DNA of 64,000 nt from Flavobacterium sp. 270 (GTDB lineage Bacteria > Bacteroidota > Bacteroidia > Flavobacteriales > Flavobacteriaceae), in the NCBI RefSeq assembly GCF_004368785.1, contig NZ_SODM01000002.1, positions 723,648 to 787,647 of the forward strand, read 5' to 3'. The translations under genes were made by a program, and so were the position numbers. Below, piece after piece: positions 1 through 8,649 of the stretch (the stretch's first letter is position 1; each line of letters opens with the position of its first letter). The notes below the pieces were generated by a model. It did not search any database. It saw only the letters and a program-made list of their open reading frames with translations, and was not told the DNA's origin.

Positions 1-1005
1 GCCTATTTTATGACGAACTGCTGTACCTAAATCCGGTTCGAAAACACCTTGCACAATAAAGAACGAAAAAATTATCAGCAATACTAAAAGTTCTTTTGGA
101 TATTTTTTCCTGTTTTGTAAACATTTTGAAAACCTGACAAGCAAGATATAAAATAACAAAAGCTGCCAGATTATAAATATAATAATCTGCGGAGAAAAGA
201 TATGTTTTAAACCGTTTACAGGAATATTGACCGTAAAAAATCCATAAAAAATTCCAATAGTTTCTCCATACCAAGTATCTGTTTTTACGGGCGAAACAAT
301 CATGGAATTAGCATCTGCAGATCCAATTCTATCGTTATTAACTAATTCCCGGCTGACTTCAGAAAGGTATTTTCCTTTTATAATGCCATGACTAAAGGAC
401 AAAAAAACAGCAATCAGCAAACCATAAAAAATAGTGGTTATGGTTTTGTTTTTGAAGCTTATCAAACTAATTAAATACATACCGCCGCCAATTATCGGAA
501 TTAAGGCATAATAAGGGCGATAAAAGGCTCCAAAAATTATTAATAGTAAAATGGTGCACCAGATTGTCTTTTTTAATGAAAATTGAGCATTTAAACACAT
601 AAAAACAATTGGAGAAACATACAGAAATGTCACGAATTCTTTTGATGGCATGGATACAAAAACAGCGATCATAAGTATGCCTAAATACACTAAAATGTTC
701 TTTACGTTTACTCGCTCAAAATTATCCGGAATCCCGATTTTATATAAAATGTAGAGTAATATTGGAAATTGAATTAATGCAATTATAGGAAATGGCAAAT
801 ATCTTAAACCTGTAATTTTGTAAAACAAAATAGTTAGCGGATAACTTCCAAAATAGCCTATTTCATTGTATTTATCATAAACCAAAATCGCCGAATCATA
901 GAAAAATTTTGGAGGCAAAACAAAAAAAGCCAAAAAAGCGACAACCAAATTGGCCGAAGCGATAAGCAAAAATGCTGCAGTACTTTTTTTGATTAAAATT
1001 TGCAT
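1..1005 (-). CDS. Wzy-like O-antigen/capsule polymerase, 3' end cut by window edge
   Basis: An open frame reads without a stop from an ATG at 1005 to base 1, giving 335 codons; the stop lies outside the window. The product is very hydrophobic, with many predicted membrane helices and short polar loops, as in EpsG/Wzy-type polysaccharide polymerases. Near the window edge it reads LGTAVRH, which resembles the GTA-RH stretch seen late in some Wzy-like proteins. It starts 13 bases after the stop of the glycosyltransferase gene, in the same minus-strand run as a flippase and a chain-length protein. Polymerisation of repeat units at the inner membrane is inferred from fold type and context; the substrate is unknown. 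Confidence 0.7.
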   Translation of the reverse strand, partial: MQILIKKSTAAFLLIASANLVVAFLAFFVLPPKFFYDSAILVYDKYNEIGYFGSYPLTILFYKITGLRYLPFPIIALIQFPILLYILYKIGIPDNFERVNVKNILVYLGILMIAVFVSMPSKEFVTFLYVSPIVFMCLNAQFSLKKTIWCTILLLIIFGAFYRPYYALIPIIGGGMYLISLISFKNKTITTIFYGLLIAVFLSFSHGIIKGKYLSEVSRELVNNDRIGSADANSMIVSPVKTDTWYGETIGIFYGFFTVNIPVNGLKHIFSPQIIIFIIWQLLLFYILLVRFSKCLQNRKKYPKELLVLLIIFSFFIVQGVFEPDLGTAVRHKIG

Positions 1006-1018
1006 ATTCGTTTAATAA

Positions 1019-2047
1019 TTATTTTGATGCTCTATATCTTTTAGAGAAAGTAGTTTTTATGCGGTATCCGTTTAAAAAAAATATCAAAGATTTAAAATTC
1101 AGATATTTATAAAAATTCATTACTTTATCTACTTTTAAATTTCGATCTCTTTGCAGTAAATATTTCCAGGAAACTAAACCGTTCCAAATCACATTTTGCA
1201 TTTTAGAAGACAGCACATAAAATTCTTTTAAAATTACAATATAATTGCTCGCCCAAAAGTTTTCTATCGCGAGATTCAGTTTTTCAGAATTTGTTTTTTC
1301 TTCTTGTAAACCGTGTTTTATCATTTCATAAATATCCATGACGTGTTTTTCGTTTACAGACGTTGTAATCGAACCTTTTCTGGCTTGGCGATAATGATAA
1401 AACGATTTGGAATAAACGCTGAATGTATTGATATAATACATCAGCTTCGCTGTCCATTCTATATCTTCTGATTTTCTTCCTAAAGTAAAAAACAAATTAT
1501 TGTCTGTTAAAATAGCTCTTCTAATTACTTTGTCCCACGCGGCGGCGGCATATAAATCATAATAAACCAGATGAACCGCTTCTTCTTTAAAACTTCCTTT
1601 TTTGGCTTTTAAAAATTGCTGATTGTATTTACAGTTTACATCATTCGCAGAAAAAAAACGACTTTCTTCGTGTATAACTATATCTGGATTTGAGTCTTTT
1701 ATCAAGTTATTAAGATCTAACAAAACATCGCTTCCAACCCAATAATCATCACTGTCAGAAAAAATAATATAATCTCCTTTTGCTGCTTTTAAACCTGCAT
1801 TTCTGGCGTCTGATAAACCTCCGTTTTCTTTATCAATTATAATAATCTGCTGATGCTTTTCTTGGTATTTTTTGCAGATTTCTAACGATGAATCTGTAGA
1901 TCCGTCGTTTATTAAAAGAAGTTCAAAATCAGTATAACTTTGACTTACAATACTGTCTAAACATTGTTCCAGATAATCTTCAACATTATAAACGGGAACT
2001 ATAATGCTGAAAAAAACGGCTTGGTTTTGAGTCTTTATTTCTTCCAT
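1019..2047 (-). CDS. Family 2 glycosyltransferase
   Basis: 342 residues. The N-terminus has the GT-A signature: a SIIVPVYN strand near residue 14, LLINDGSTD near 44, NGGLSDARN near 75, and the acidic nucleotide-sugar/metal motif DSDD at about 98-101. The C-terminal 200 residues are less typical and helix-rich, as in many capsule transferases of the WcaA/EpsJ kind. It is expected to add one sugar to a lipid-linked repeat unit on the cytoplasmic face. One base separates its start from the stop of the upstream flippase gene, so the two are very likely co-transcribed. Donor and acceptor sugars cannot be read from the sequence. Confidence 0.88.
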   Translation of the reverse strand: MEEIKTQNQAVFFSIIVPVYNVEDYLEQCLDSIVSQSYTDFELLLINDGSTDSSLEICKKYQEKHQQIIIIDKENGGLSDARNAGLKAAKGDYIIFSDSDDYWVGSDVLLDLNNLIKDSNPDIVIHEESRFFSANDVNCKYNQQFLKAKKGSFKEEAVHLVYYDLYAAAAWDKVIRRAILTDNNLFFTLGRKSEDIEWTAKLMYYINTFSVYSKSFYHYRQARKGSITTSVNEKHVMDIYEMIKHGLQEEKTNSEKLNLAIENFWASNYIVILKEFYVLSSKMQNVIWNGLVSWKYLLQRDRNLKVDKVMNFYKYLNFKSLIFFLNGYRIKTTFSKRYRASK

Positions 2048-2048
2048 T

Positions 2049-3353
2049 TTAATGCAAAAAAACTTTTACTTTATCTTTTTGATAAATGATTACTGCCGAA
2101 ACAAAATTCCAGAAAAAAGAAGCCGAAACAAAAGCAATTGCAGCGCCGTTCATTCCGTAAATTGGAATTAAAAATCGGTTTAAAACAAAGTTAATTAATA
2201 CTGCAATAATTAAAACGATTTGAAATATGTGCTGTCTTCCCGTCATGTTGAGATAAACGGGTACAGAACCAAAAGCCGAACAAATTCCCTGACCAATTAT
2301 TAAAATTAGAAACGGTTCTTTTGCTACAATATATTGATGCCCAAAACAAGACAAAACCTTTTCTGAAAAAATACACATAAAGAATATTACCGGAAATGTA
2401 ATTCCCGAAATTAAACGTACGCTGTTTCGAACTGTTTTGTTGAGTTCTTCCATTTTTTGACTCGAAAAAAGTTCTGCTATTTTTGTTGATACTGTAATAT
2501 TTATTGTAACAACAATAACCGAAACAATGGTCATTAATTTTACTCCAACAGAATAAAAAGCGACAGTTTCATCGTCTCTATATTTCTTCAGAAACATAAT
2601 GTCAAAACACATCAATAAAAATATCGCCATACCGCTGATCGCTATTGGATACGATTTTAAAAATACTTCTTTGTGCGAAATCTTTTCTGTGACTATAATT
2701 TGTGCCGTAGTTCTAAAGTATTTGTAAACTAAGACAGAACTAATGAATGCCAATACTACATAACCGAGTAAAAAAACATCTACTAAATAAGTTTCCTGAT
2801 GCCAATAAAATAAGACAACGGCTCCAATTATCAACGGAATATATTTGAGAACATTTCTAAACAATTCTGCTACATATAATTTGTCTAATGCTCTGAAAAC
2901 TTCTGTGTTTAAAGTCGAAATTCCGTAAAAAGATAAGGTTGCGGCAGATTTTAGAAATATAGAATAAACGTCCTGATCAGAAAAGTAGTTGTTTACTACT
3001 TTTTCATCTATTAAATAAATAATTAATAAAGCAATTACCGAAGTCAAAATGAGCATTAGGATCATTTTGATATAAATATTTTTCAATTCTTCAAGCGCAT
3101 TCAGACTTGCCAATCTTCCTTTAAAATATAAAATAGACTGATCAAAACCTAAAAGACAAATACTGCTGGCGGCCAAAAGAAAAGATCGCGCAAAATCATA
3201 TTGTCCGACTAATTTTGGACTGTAGGATTTTGTCAAAAATATGGTAAAACCAAATAACAAAAGAACTCCAAGAATTCTTAAAACCAAAGTGCTTAAGCTT
3301 CTTTTTAAAAATGAGTTTTTGGAGATTTTCTCAAAAATGCTATTTGTTTTCAA
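2049..3353 (-). CDS. Wzx-like polysaccharide flippase (MOP superfamily)
   Basis: 434 residues with about 12 hydrophobic segments spread along the whole chain, beginning with a basic tail (residues 1-20) and a helix rich in Leu/Ile/Phe. This is the layout of PST/Wzx flippases, which move undecaprenyl-linked sugar units across the inner membrane. It lies between the chain-length gene (38-base gap) and the GT2 gene (1-base gap), a classic Wzx/Wzy cluster order. Sequence motifs in this family are weak, so the call rests on hydropathy, length and neighbours. Confidence 0.85.
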   Translation of the reverse strand: MKTNSIFEKISKNSFLKRSLSTLVLRILGVLLLFGFTIFLTKSYSPKLVGQYDFARSFLLAASSICLLGFDQSILYFKGRLASLNALEELKNIYIKMILMLILTSVIALLIIYLIDEKVVNNYFSDQDVYSIFLKSAATLSFYGISTLNTEVFRALDKLYVAELFRNVLKYIPLIIGAVVLFYWHQETYLVDVFLLGYVVLAFISSVLVYKYFRTTAQIIVTEKISHKEVFLKSYPIAISGMAIFLLMCFDIMFLKKYRDDETVAFYSVGVKLMTIVSVIVVTINITVSTKIAELFSSQKMEELNKTVRNSVRLISGITFPVIFFMCIFSEKVLSCFGHQYIVAKEPFLILIIGQGICSAFGSVPVYLNMTGRQHIFQIVLIIAVLINFVLNRFLIPIYGMNGAAIAFVSASFFWNFVSAVIIYQKDKVKVFLH

Positions 3354-3391
3354 TTGAATTTCATGATGTTAAAGAATAAAATTATTGTTTT

Positions 3392-4384
3392 TTAAACTTT
3401 ATTTATCTGTGATTTTAAAAGCTGGCGACGATAAAATTTCTGAAACAAATTGATAAAAACAAAAATAGAAAGGAAAAAAATTGGCAGTAAAAATTTAAAA
3501 ATACCACTTACTATTTTCGTGTCATTTATGTTTAAAGACGCGTCTATTTCTTTGATTGTTTTATCGGCACTAATTAGTTTTAATCTGTTTTCTCCTTGTT
3601 CTTTAACTAACTTCTGCTTGGTTTTTATAATTTCGTTTAGCTGTGTATTTTCATTGTAATACACTAATTTATCGCTTTTTGTATTGTTTTTTACGGTGCT
3701 CGAAAAGCCATTTAAAACATTATCAATCTGAGCAATTATCGTGTCGTTTTGGGTAATTTCCTGTTGCAGATTTTTAAATCCTATTTTCTGGATTGCTTTA
3801 AAATATTCGGAATCGTTTAGGTATTTTAATAACGGTTCAACCATTTCTTTTTCATTCACATTTGTGTTTGAAACAAAAGAAATGGCATGAAAAGTATAGT
3901 TTTTGCTCGTTACATTATCTTCAAGGACTTTTTTTACTTCGCCAACCTCAGCCATTAACTTTATAAGCTCAAAGTTTTGTTCATTGTCCTCAATAAACTT
4001 ATAAACGTCGGCAATGGGTTTAATTTCGATTCTTTTAATGCTTTTTGGATGCGAAATCCCCACAACATTTTTTAGGAAAACTGTGTCTCCAGAAACAATT
4101 TTGGCTTGAATTAAATCAATTTTAGAATACAGATAATCAACGCTTCCAAAATTTGGTCTTACAATAAGCTGATTTTGAAAGGTTTTTTTATGCGAATCTA
4201 AATACCATCCTAACCCAAATCCGAGTACTACCAGAACCAGAACAATAATCCAGTTGCGGACAAAAAACTGAATCGATCTAAAAATAGCAGCGCTTAGTCT
4301 CTCAAAGAAACCTCCAATGCTTCTGGAAAGCTGAAAAATATCAATTTCCTGATCTGTGTCTTTTTGCGGTAGTTTTGTACTCAT
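3392..4384 (-). CDS. Wzz-like chain-length determinant protein
   Basis: 330 residues. A polar N-terminus precedes a membrane helix at about residues 45-65. A largely helical periplasmic region of about 230 residues follows, and a second membrane helix lies at about 296-314, followed by a basic tail. The two-helix topology with a long periplasmic coil is that of Wzz/PCP proteins, which set O-antigen or capsule chain length. The Pro-Gly motif normally found at the second helix is not obvious, so it is a divergent member. The gene starts 9 bases after the DUF6909-like gene ends and leads into the flippase, polymerase and transferase genes. Confidence 0.75.
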   Translation of the reverse strand: MSTKLPQKDTDQEIDIFQLSRSIGGFFERLSAAIFRSIQFFVRNWIIVLVLVVLGFGLGWYLDSHKKTFQNQLIVRPNFGSVDYLYSKIDLIQAKIVSGDTVFLKNVVGISHPKSIKRIEIKPIADVYKFIEDNEQNFELIKLMAEVGEVKKVLEDNVTSKNYTFHAISFVSNTNVNEKEMVEPLLKYLNDSEYFKAIQKIGFKNLQQEITQNDTIIAQIDNVLNGFSSTVKNNTKSDKLVYYNENTQLNEIIKTKQKLVKEQGENRLKLISADKTIKEIDASLNINDTKIVSGIFKFLLPIFFLSIFVFINLFQKFYRRQLLKSQINKV

Positions 4385-4393
4385 TTATTGGTT

Positions 4394-6073
4394 TTATTTT
4401 ATATTGAAAATTTGTTCCAAAATCTTAATTGTAATCAAATATGTTGGTTTTACGCCCGTAGTTCCCAGTCCGCCAGAAGCCAATGTGCTTCCCGTTTCCA
4501 AAGGATTATCAGATGCGTAATACGCATATCTTACTTTAATATCGTGCGGAACACTTTTTCTAATTTTTGATGCCGATTGTATTGCTTTTTGGTAATATGA
4601 ACCTTCCATTTCAAGACCAATTACTCCCCAAGTCGATTCGTGAAAGAATTTTAATAAATCTCTGTTTTGCAATGAAGTTCCTAAAACGGTAACCATTGCG
4701 CCTTCAAAAACTGCGATGTCATTTCCTTCAAACATAGCGCCTGTTAATTCATTTTCGAAGAAATAATTATCAGCCGTTCCTTCGTTTATGTGCGCCGTAG
4801 GAATCATAATGTCGCCTTTTCCGCCTTCCAAAATTCCGGCTTTACCCATTATAGAAACCGATTTTACATTGAGTAAAGTATCTTTTTTAAATGGTTTTAA
4901 AAGTTCATCGATTGTCTCATACGCCTGCTCGCCAAACGCATAATCCATTACAATAATAACCGGTTTTTCTTCGTCTAATACTGCATTTGGAAAAGCTGTT
5001 TTTTTCCAGTCAATTTTTTCGGTATCAAAAATCTGAACATCAATATTGGTTCCAGAAGTATCTAAAATCGAAATCATTCCGTTTTTAAGCGCCAGTTCTT
5101 CTACTACATTTCTTGTGTCTTTGGCGCCGGACTTGCTTAATTCTTCATAGATAAAGAAATCTGTTTTGTCTTTGAATTTTGTTTTTAACAACGGCGTTGC
5201 AAAAAGAGAATTCATTACACTGTGCATGTTGGCACTTATTACGTGTATCGGACGTTTTAAAAGATTATTTGTTTTTAAAACCTCTTTGATATTGGTTGCC
5301 CAAATCTCTCCGTGTATGTGGTGTCCTAAACGTTCTCTTAAAACGGGACTAAAAGTTATCGTACGCTTATTACTGTCGATTACTTCTTCGATCGCTAGTT
5401 TTCCCAACCAGTAAATTACATGAAGAAAACGGTCTGGTGCATCCTCAGAACCAAAAGTGTCATAGATATCTAAAACTTCTTCAAAAGTTCTGGCTAAAAT
5501 ATTGGCAACGTGCGAAATTGCTTTTTCTTTTTCTATTAAAGAAAGTTTTTTGGTCTGCATTACAGCTTGCTCCAATTTCATCCAATCACGTGAAACTTCT
5601 CCGCCGTCATCAACGAGAACTCTGTTTTTTATTTTGTGCGATTCGATGAAAATAAAAGTCAAATGCGTCAGAATATCATAAATATCAGATCTTCCGCGCG
5701 TGATCTCAACATTCATTTGTTCTTCGTCAATTCGGTAGCAATTTCTTCTTCTTTTTGGAGGAACAATCGCTTTAAAATGAGATTTAGAATATCCTTCATC
5801 CGAAGTTAAATTAATAAATCGACATTGCTCAATTCCTATCGGAAGACGTTCTATAACGTATAGAAGTCCGTTTAATTCTACTTTTTCTTCGCCAATATTT
5901 CCGTAAATTTCCGGGCGCAAAGCCAATAATGACTCACGCAAACTATCGCCCGAAACACCCATTGGTTTATAAAAACCACGGTTAAATAAGTGGCGCATTG
6001 TAATGTACATTTTTTCTATCGCTGCAGATGATTCCTGAGCTCTTGATCTTGATATATGTTTGGTTTCTTTCAT
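4394..6073 (-). CDS. DUF6909-like protein with nucleoside-phosphorylase-like C-terminus
   Basis: 559 residues, no signal peptide or membrane helix. It looks like the uncharacterised Bacteroidetes family I believe is named DUF6909. The N-terminal 240 residues are helix-rich. From about residue 270 the pattern is alpha/beta: GKAGIL at 410-415, a Gly-rich GGKGDIMIPT stretch at 417-426, GLEMEGSYY at 486-494 and SDNPL at 521-525. The G-x-EMEG motif and the preceding Gly loops resemble the phosphate/ribose-binding parts of the purine nucleoside phosphorylase/MTA nucleosidase fold. That resemblance is my inference and the reaction is unknown. It heads the run that continues into polysaccharide assembly genes, with a 9-base gap. 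Confidence 0.8.
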   Translation of the reverse strand: MKETKHISRSRAQESSAAIEKMYITMRHLFNRGFYKPMGVSGDSLRESLLALRPEIYGNIGEEKVELNGLLYVIERLPIGIEQCRFINLTSDEGYSKSHFKAIVPPKRRRNCYRIDEEQMNVEITRGRSDIYDILTHLTFIFIESHKIKNRVLVDDGGEVSRDWMKLEQAVMQTKKLSLIEKEKAISHVANILARTFEEVLDIYDTFGSEDAPDRFLHVIYWLGKLAIEEVIDSNKRTITFSPVLRERLGHHIHGEIWATNIKEVLKTNNLLKRPIHVISANMHSVMNSLFATPLLKTKFKDKTDFFIYEELSKSGAKDTRNVVEELALKNGMISILDTSGTNIDVQIFDTEKIDWKKTAFPNAVLDEEKPVIIVMDYAFGEQAYETIDELLKPFKKDTLLNVKSVSIMGKAGILEGGKGDIMIPTAHINEGTADNYFFENELTGAMFEGNDIAVFEGAMVTVLGTSLQNRDLLKFFHESTWGVIGLEMEGSYYQKAIQSASKIRKSVPHDIKVRYAYYASDNPLETGSTLASGGLGTTGVKPTYLITIKILEQIFNIK

Positions 6074-6114
6074 TCTTTTTATATTTTCGAACTTATAAAT
6101 ATAAGTTGTTTTTT

Positions 6115-7599
6115 CTATTTTAAATTATCTGCAATTTTTCTATCATTCGACAATCTCGGAATTTTATTCTGTCCGCCTAATTTTCCTTGCGATTTCATGT
6201 ATTCTTGAAATCCATTTTTAGAAACTTTGGTTATAACTACTTTCTGCAACACATTTCCGGTAATTAAATCGTCGTAATAAATGTTTTGCTTTCGCATTGA
6301 ATCGTCTATAGCTTCGGCGAAAGCCTGAATGTTTTCTGGCTCATTTTCAAATTCTATCAACCATTCGTGATAGGGTAATCCGCTGGCTGGCGTAATTTGA
6401 GGTGCAACAGTAAATTCGTTTATTACAATATTTGTTTCTGCAGTTGCTTCTTTCATTGCATTTTCGACTTCATTGGCAATTACGTGTTCGCCAAAAGCAG
6501 AAATATAATGTTTAATACGCCCCGAAACAATAACTCTATAGGGCGATAAAGACGTAAACTGTACGGTGTCGCCAATATTATAACGCCAAAGACCTGCATT
6601 TGTAGAAACAATCAAAGCGTAATTTACTCCGGTTTCAACTTCGCCAATCGTATAGCTTTTTGGATTTTCTGTAAAGAATTCATCGGCTTTTATAAACTCA
6701 TAAAAAATACCTGAATTTAATAATAAAAGCATTCCTTTTTCTTTTTGAGAATCCTGATAAGCAAAAAATCCTTCAGACGCCGGAAACAGCTCTATGCTGT
6801 CTACTTTACGACCAATCATGCTTTCAAATTTTGCGCGATAAGGTTCGTAATTTACTCCTCCGTAAATGAACAAATTAAAGTTTTTGAATATTTCGCCTAT
6901 TTTTTTTCCTCCACTTTTTTCCTGTAATCGCTCAAAATACATCTGAACCCAAGACGGAATTCCGGAAATAACAGACATGTCTTCTTTTATGGTTTCCTCC
7001 ACAATGGCGTTTACTTTGGTATCCCAATCTTCAATACAATTGGTTTCCCAGGACGGCATTCTGTTTTTCTGTAAATATTTCGGAACAAAATGCGCCACGA
7101 TTCCAGAAAGTCTTCCAAAATTGATTCCGTATTTTTCGGTTAAAATTGGACTTCCTTGTAAAAATATCATTTTTCCATCAACAAAATCCGCCTTTCCCGT
7201 TTCGTGTATATAATGTAAAATGGCATTACGTGCAGCGTTAACGTGAGTTGGCATTGATTCTTTGGTCAGCGGAATATATTTGGCGCCAGAAGTTGTTCCC
7301 GATGTTTTAGCAAAATAAAGTGGCTTTCCTTTCCATAAAATATCTTTTTCTCCAATTCTTACCTTATCTATATAAGGTTTAAGATCTTCGTAATCGCGAA
7401 CGGGAATATTTTTCTTAAAATCAGCAACATCTTTTATTTTATCAAAATGATGATCAACACCAAATTGTGTTTCTTTTGCAGTGTTTATTAACTGCTTAAA
7501 AACTTTCTGCTGTGTTTCTACCGGTTTTTGAGCCCAAACTTGTGTTTTGTTATATATGCTGCGCGCAAATATTTTTGCCGCTACTGATTTAATAGACAT
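6115..7599 (-). CDS. GH3 auxin-responsive promoter family protein
   Basis: 494 residues, typical of bacterial GH3 proteins, which belong to the acyl-adenylate (ANL-like) superfamily. The nucleotide-binding loop is visible as SGTTSGAK at about residues 100-107, and a later YRYNIGDTV-like adenylate-family stretch occurs as LWRYNIGDTVQF near 340. Plant GH3 enzymes join amino acids to hormone acids; the bacterial substrate is not known, so an acyl-acid amido synthetase role is only a family inference. The gene lies 41 bases upstream of the DUF6909-like gene and 11 bases downstream of a small membrane protein gene, all on one strand. Confidence 0.88.
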   Translation of the reverse strand: MSIKSVAAKIFARSIYNKTQVWAQKPVETQQKVFKQLINTAKETQFGVDHHFDKIKDVADFKKNIPVRDYEDLKPYIDKVRIGEKDILWKGKPLYFAKTSGTTSGAKYIPLTKESMPTHVNAARNAILHYIHETGKADFVDGKMIFLQGSPILTEKYGINFGRLSGIVAHFVPKYLQKNRMPSWETNCIEDWDTKVNAIVEETIKEDMSVISGIPSWVQMYFERLQEKSGGKKIGEIFKNFNLFIYGGVNYEPYRAKFESMIGRKVDSIELFPASEGFFAYQDSQKEKGMLLLLNSGIFYEFIKADEFFTENPKSYTIGEVETGVNYALIVSTNAGLWRYNIGDTVQFTSLSPYRVIVSGRIKHYISAFGEHVIANEVENAMKEATAETNIVINEFTVAPQITPASGLPYHEWLIEFENEPENIQAFAEAIDDSMRKQNIYYDDLITGNVLQKVVITKVSKNGFQEYMKSQGKLGGQNKIPRLSNDRKIADNLK

Positions 7600-7610
7600 C
7601 TTTTATGGTA

Positions 7611-8114
7611 TTACTTCTTGTCTTTTTTATTTTTATCACGAGGTTTTTCGCTCGACTCCTTTTCTATTTTAGCTACTTCTTCTCTTAATTTAATTTCCTC
7701 ATCAGTAACTTTCATGTCTACATCTGGTGTTTCTTCTTTTTCTGCCAGAATAGAATCTTTATTGAATTTTGCATATTCGAGTTCGCCTCTTAATACTTTC
7801 TGAATCCCTTTTATATAGGCTTCGTTTTTTCTTAAAGCGGTTTCTAATGAATCTGATTTTATGGCAAGTTCGGTTGCATTTCGTTTTAATTCAGAAGAAG
7901 AATATCCCGGAATGAACTCGCGCAAAGGCGTAAAAGCAATGATGAATGTTGTAATTAATATTAAAAAAATACCTCCCAGAGTAAATGTCACAAAAACATT
8001 CATCATATTGAGTTTGAACGAAAATCGCTCTTCAAAAGTATCTTCATTTAAAATTATTAACCGGCTTTTGGTAAATAATTTTCTTCTGAAATTTTGTTTC
8101 TTTTTCTTCGTCAT
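7611..8114 (-). CDS. Small membrane protein with coiled coil, unknown function
   Basis: 167 residues. A basic N-terminus (residues 1-20) is followed by one membrane helix at about 39-62, then a charged, probably coiled-coil stretch (about 75-110) and a Glu/Lys-rich tail ending in KDKNKKDKK-type repeats. The first 110 residues resemble the membrane-anchor part of Flavobacteria M23 peptidases, but no LytM domain follows, so it is either a stand-alone scaffold or a shortened relative. A TAnnTTTG-type box lies 18 bases upstream of the start, making this the likely first gene of the minus-strand run towards the polysaccharide genes. Function not recognised. Confidence 0.72.
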   Translation of the reverse strand: MTKKKKQNFRRKLFTKSRLIILNEDTFEERFSFKLNMMNVFVTFTLGGIFLILITTFIIAFTPLREFIPGYSSSELKRNATELAIKSDSLETALRKNEAYIKGIQKVLRGELEYAKFNKDSILAEKEETPDVDMKVTDEEIKLREEVAKIEKESSEKPRDKNKKDKK

Positions 8115-8131
8115 ATTCTTAGTAATAGGAG

Positions 8132-8139
8132 CAAATATA
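8132..8139 (-). promoter_or_regulatory. Promoter -7 box for the minus-strand run from 8114
   Basis: Read on the minus strand this is TATATTTG, a perfect fit to the Bacteroidetes -7 consensus TAnnTTTG, 18 bases before the ATG at 8114. No clear TTG -33 element is seen at the expected spacing. Confidence 0.5.
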
Positions 8140-8270
8140 GTGATTAATCGTATTGTTGATGCTTGTGAGAATTTTATGAATGTGCTAAATTTATGATTTT
8201 ATAAAATATTTAACGCACCTAAAAAAGAAGATTTTAAACCAAAAACACTTTTACTTCGTATATTTCTATA

Positions 8271-8278
8271 TACATTTG
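8271..8278 (+). promoter_or_regulatory. Promoter -7 box for tatA
   Basis: TACATTTG fits the TAnnTTTG consensus exactly and lies 46 bases before the tatA ATG. The -33 region is only T-rich, without a clear TTG. Confidence 0.5.
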
Positions 8279-8324
8279 CAGTAAAATAAGAAAACAATTT
8301 GCTTCGGCATAAATATATACAGTC

Positions 8325-8507
8325 ATGGGAAGATTAGGTCTTACAGAAATCCTCGTAATAGTAGGTATTGTGATATTACTTTTTGGAGGGAAAAAAATTC
8401 CAGAATTAATGAAAGGTTTAGGAAGCGGAATTAAGGAATTCAAAAACGCTGCTAAAGACGATCAACCTGCTCCTGCAGTAAAGAAAGAAGAGGAAGAAGT
8501 TAAATAA
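8325..8507 (+). CDS. tatA: Sec-independent translocase subunit TatA/TatE
   Basis: 60 residues with the complete TatA plan. There is a short N-terminus, one membrane helix at about 5-20 ending in [11 protein letters not shown], then the amphipathic helix ([12 protein letters not shown]) with the conserved FG hinge and Pro, and a charged Glu/Lys tail. It forms the pore-like oligomer of the twin-arginine pathway that exports folded proteins across the inner membrane. It is transcribed alone, with its own promoter box and a strong terminator directly after it; tatC is not in this window. Confidence 0.95.
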   Translation: MGRLGLTEILVIVGIVILLFGGKKIPELMKGLGSGIKEFKNAAKDDQPAPAVKKEEEEVK

Positions 8508-8527
8508 TAACTTTTAAACTTATTAAA

Positions 8528-8570
8528 AATCCCAAGCTACAATTGTATGATTGTAGCTTGGGATTTTTTT
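8528..8570 (+). terminator. Rho-independent terminator after tatA
   Basis: A 16-base perfect stem (8528-8543 with 8550-8565), a 6-base loop and a run of T follow the tatA stop by about 20 bases. Confidence 0.88.
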
Positions 8571-8626
8571 GTTTTAATAATTTTAGGAGTCTTTTTACAA
8601 TGAAAAAAGTTGTATCTAATCTTTTA

Positions 8627-8634
8627 TATATTTG
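8627..8634 (+). promoter_or_regulatory. Promoter -7 box for the delta-60 repeat protein
   Basis: TATATTTG fits TAnnTTTG and lies 16 bases before the ATG at 8650, supporting that ATG over a more upstream start. A TTG at 8610-8612 is closer than the usual -33 spacing. Confidence 0.5.
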
Positions 8635-8649
8635 CTGAAATTTACTTTT

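Noticed and set aside
5581..5600. TCACGTGAAAC in the DUF6909-like gene as a parS site
   Set aside because: Only a half-site matches; the left half lacks the consensus.
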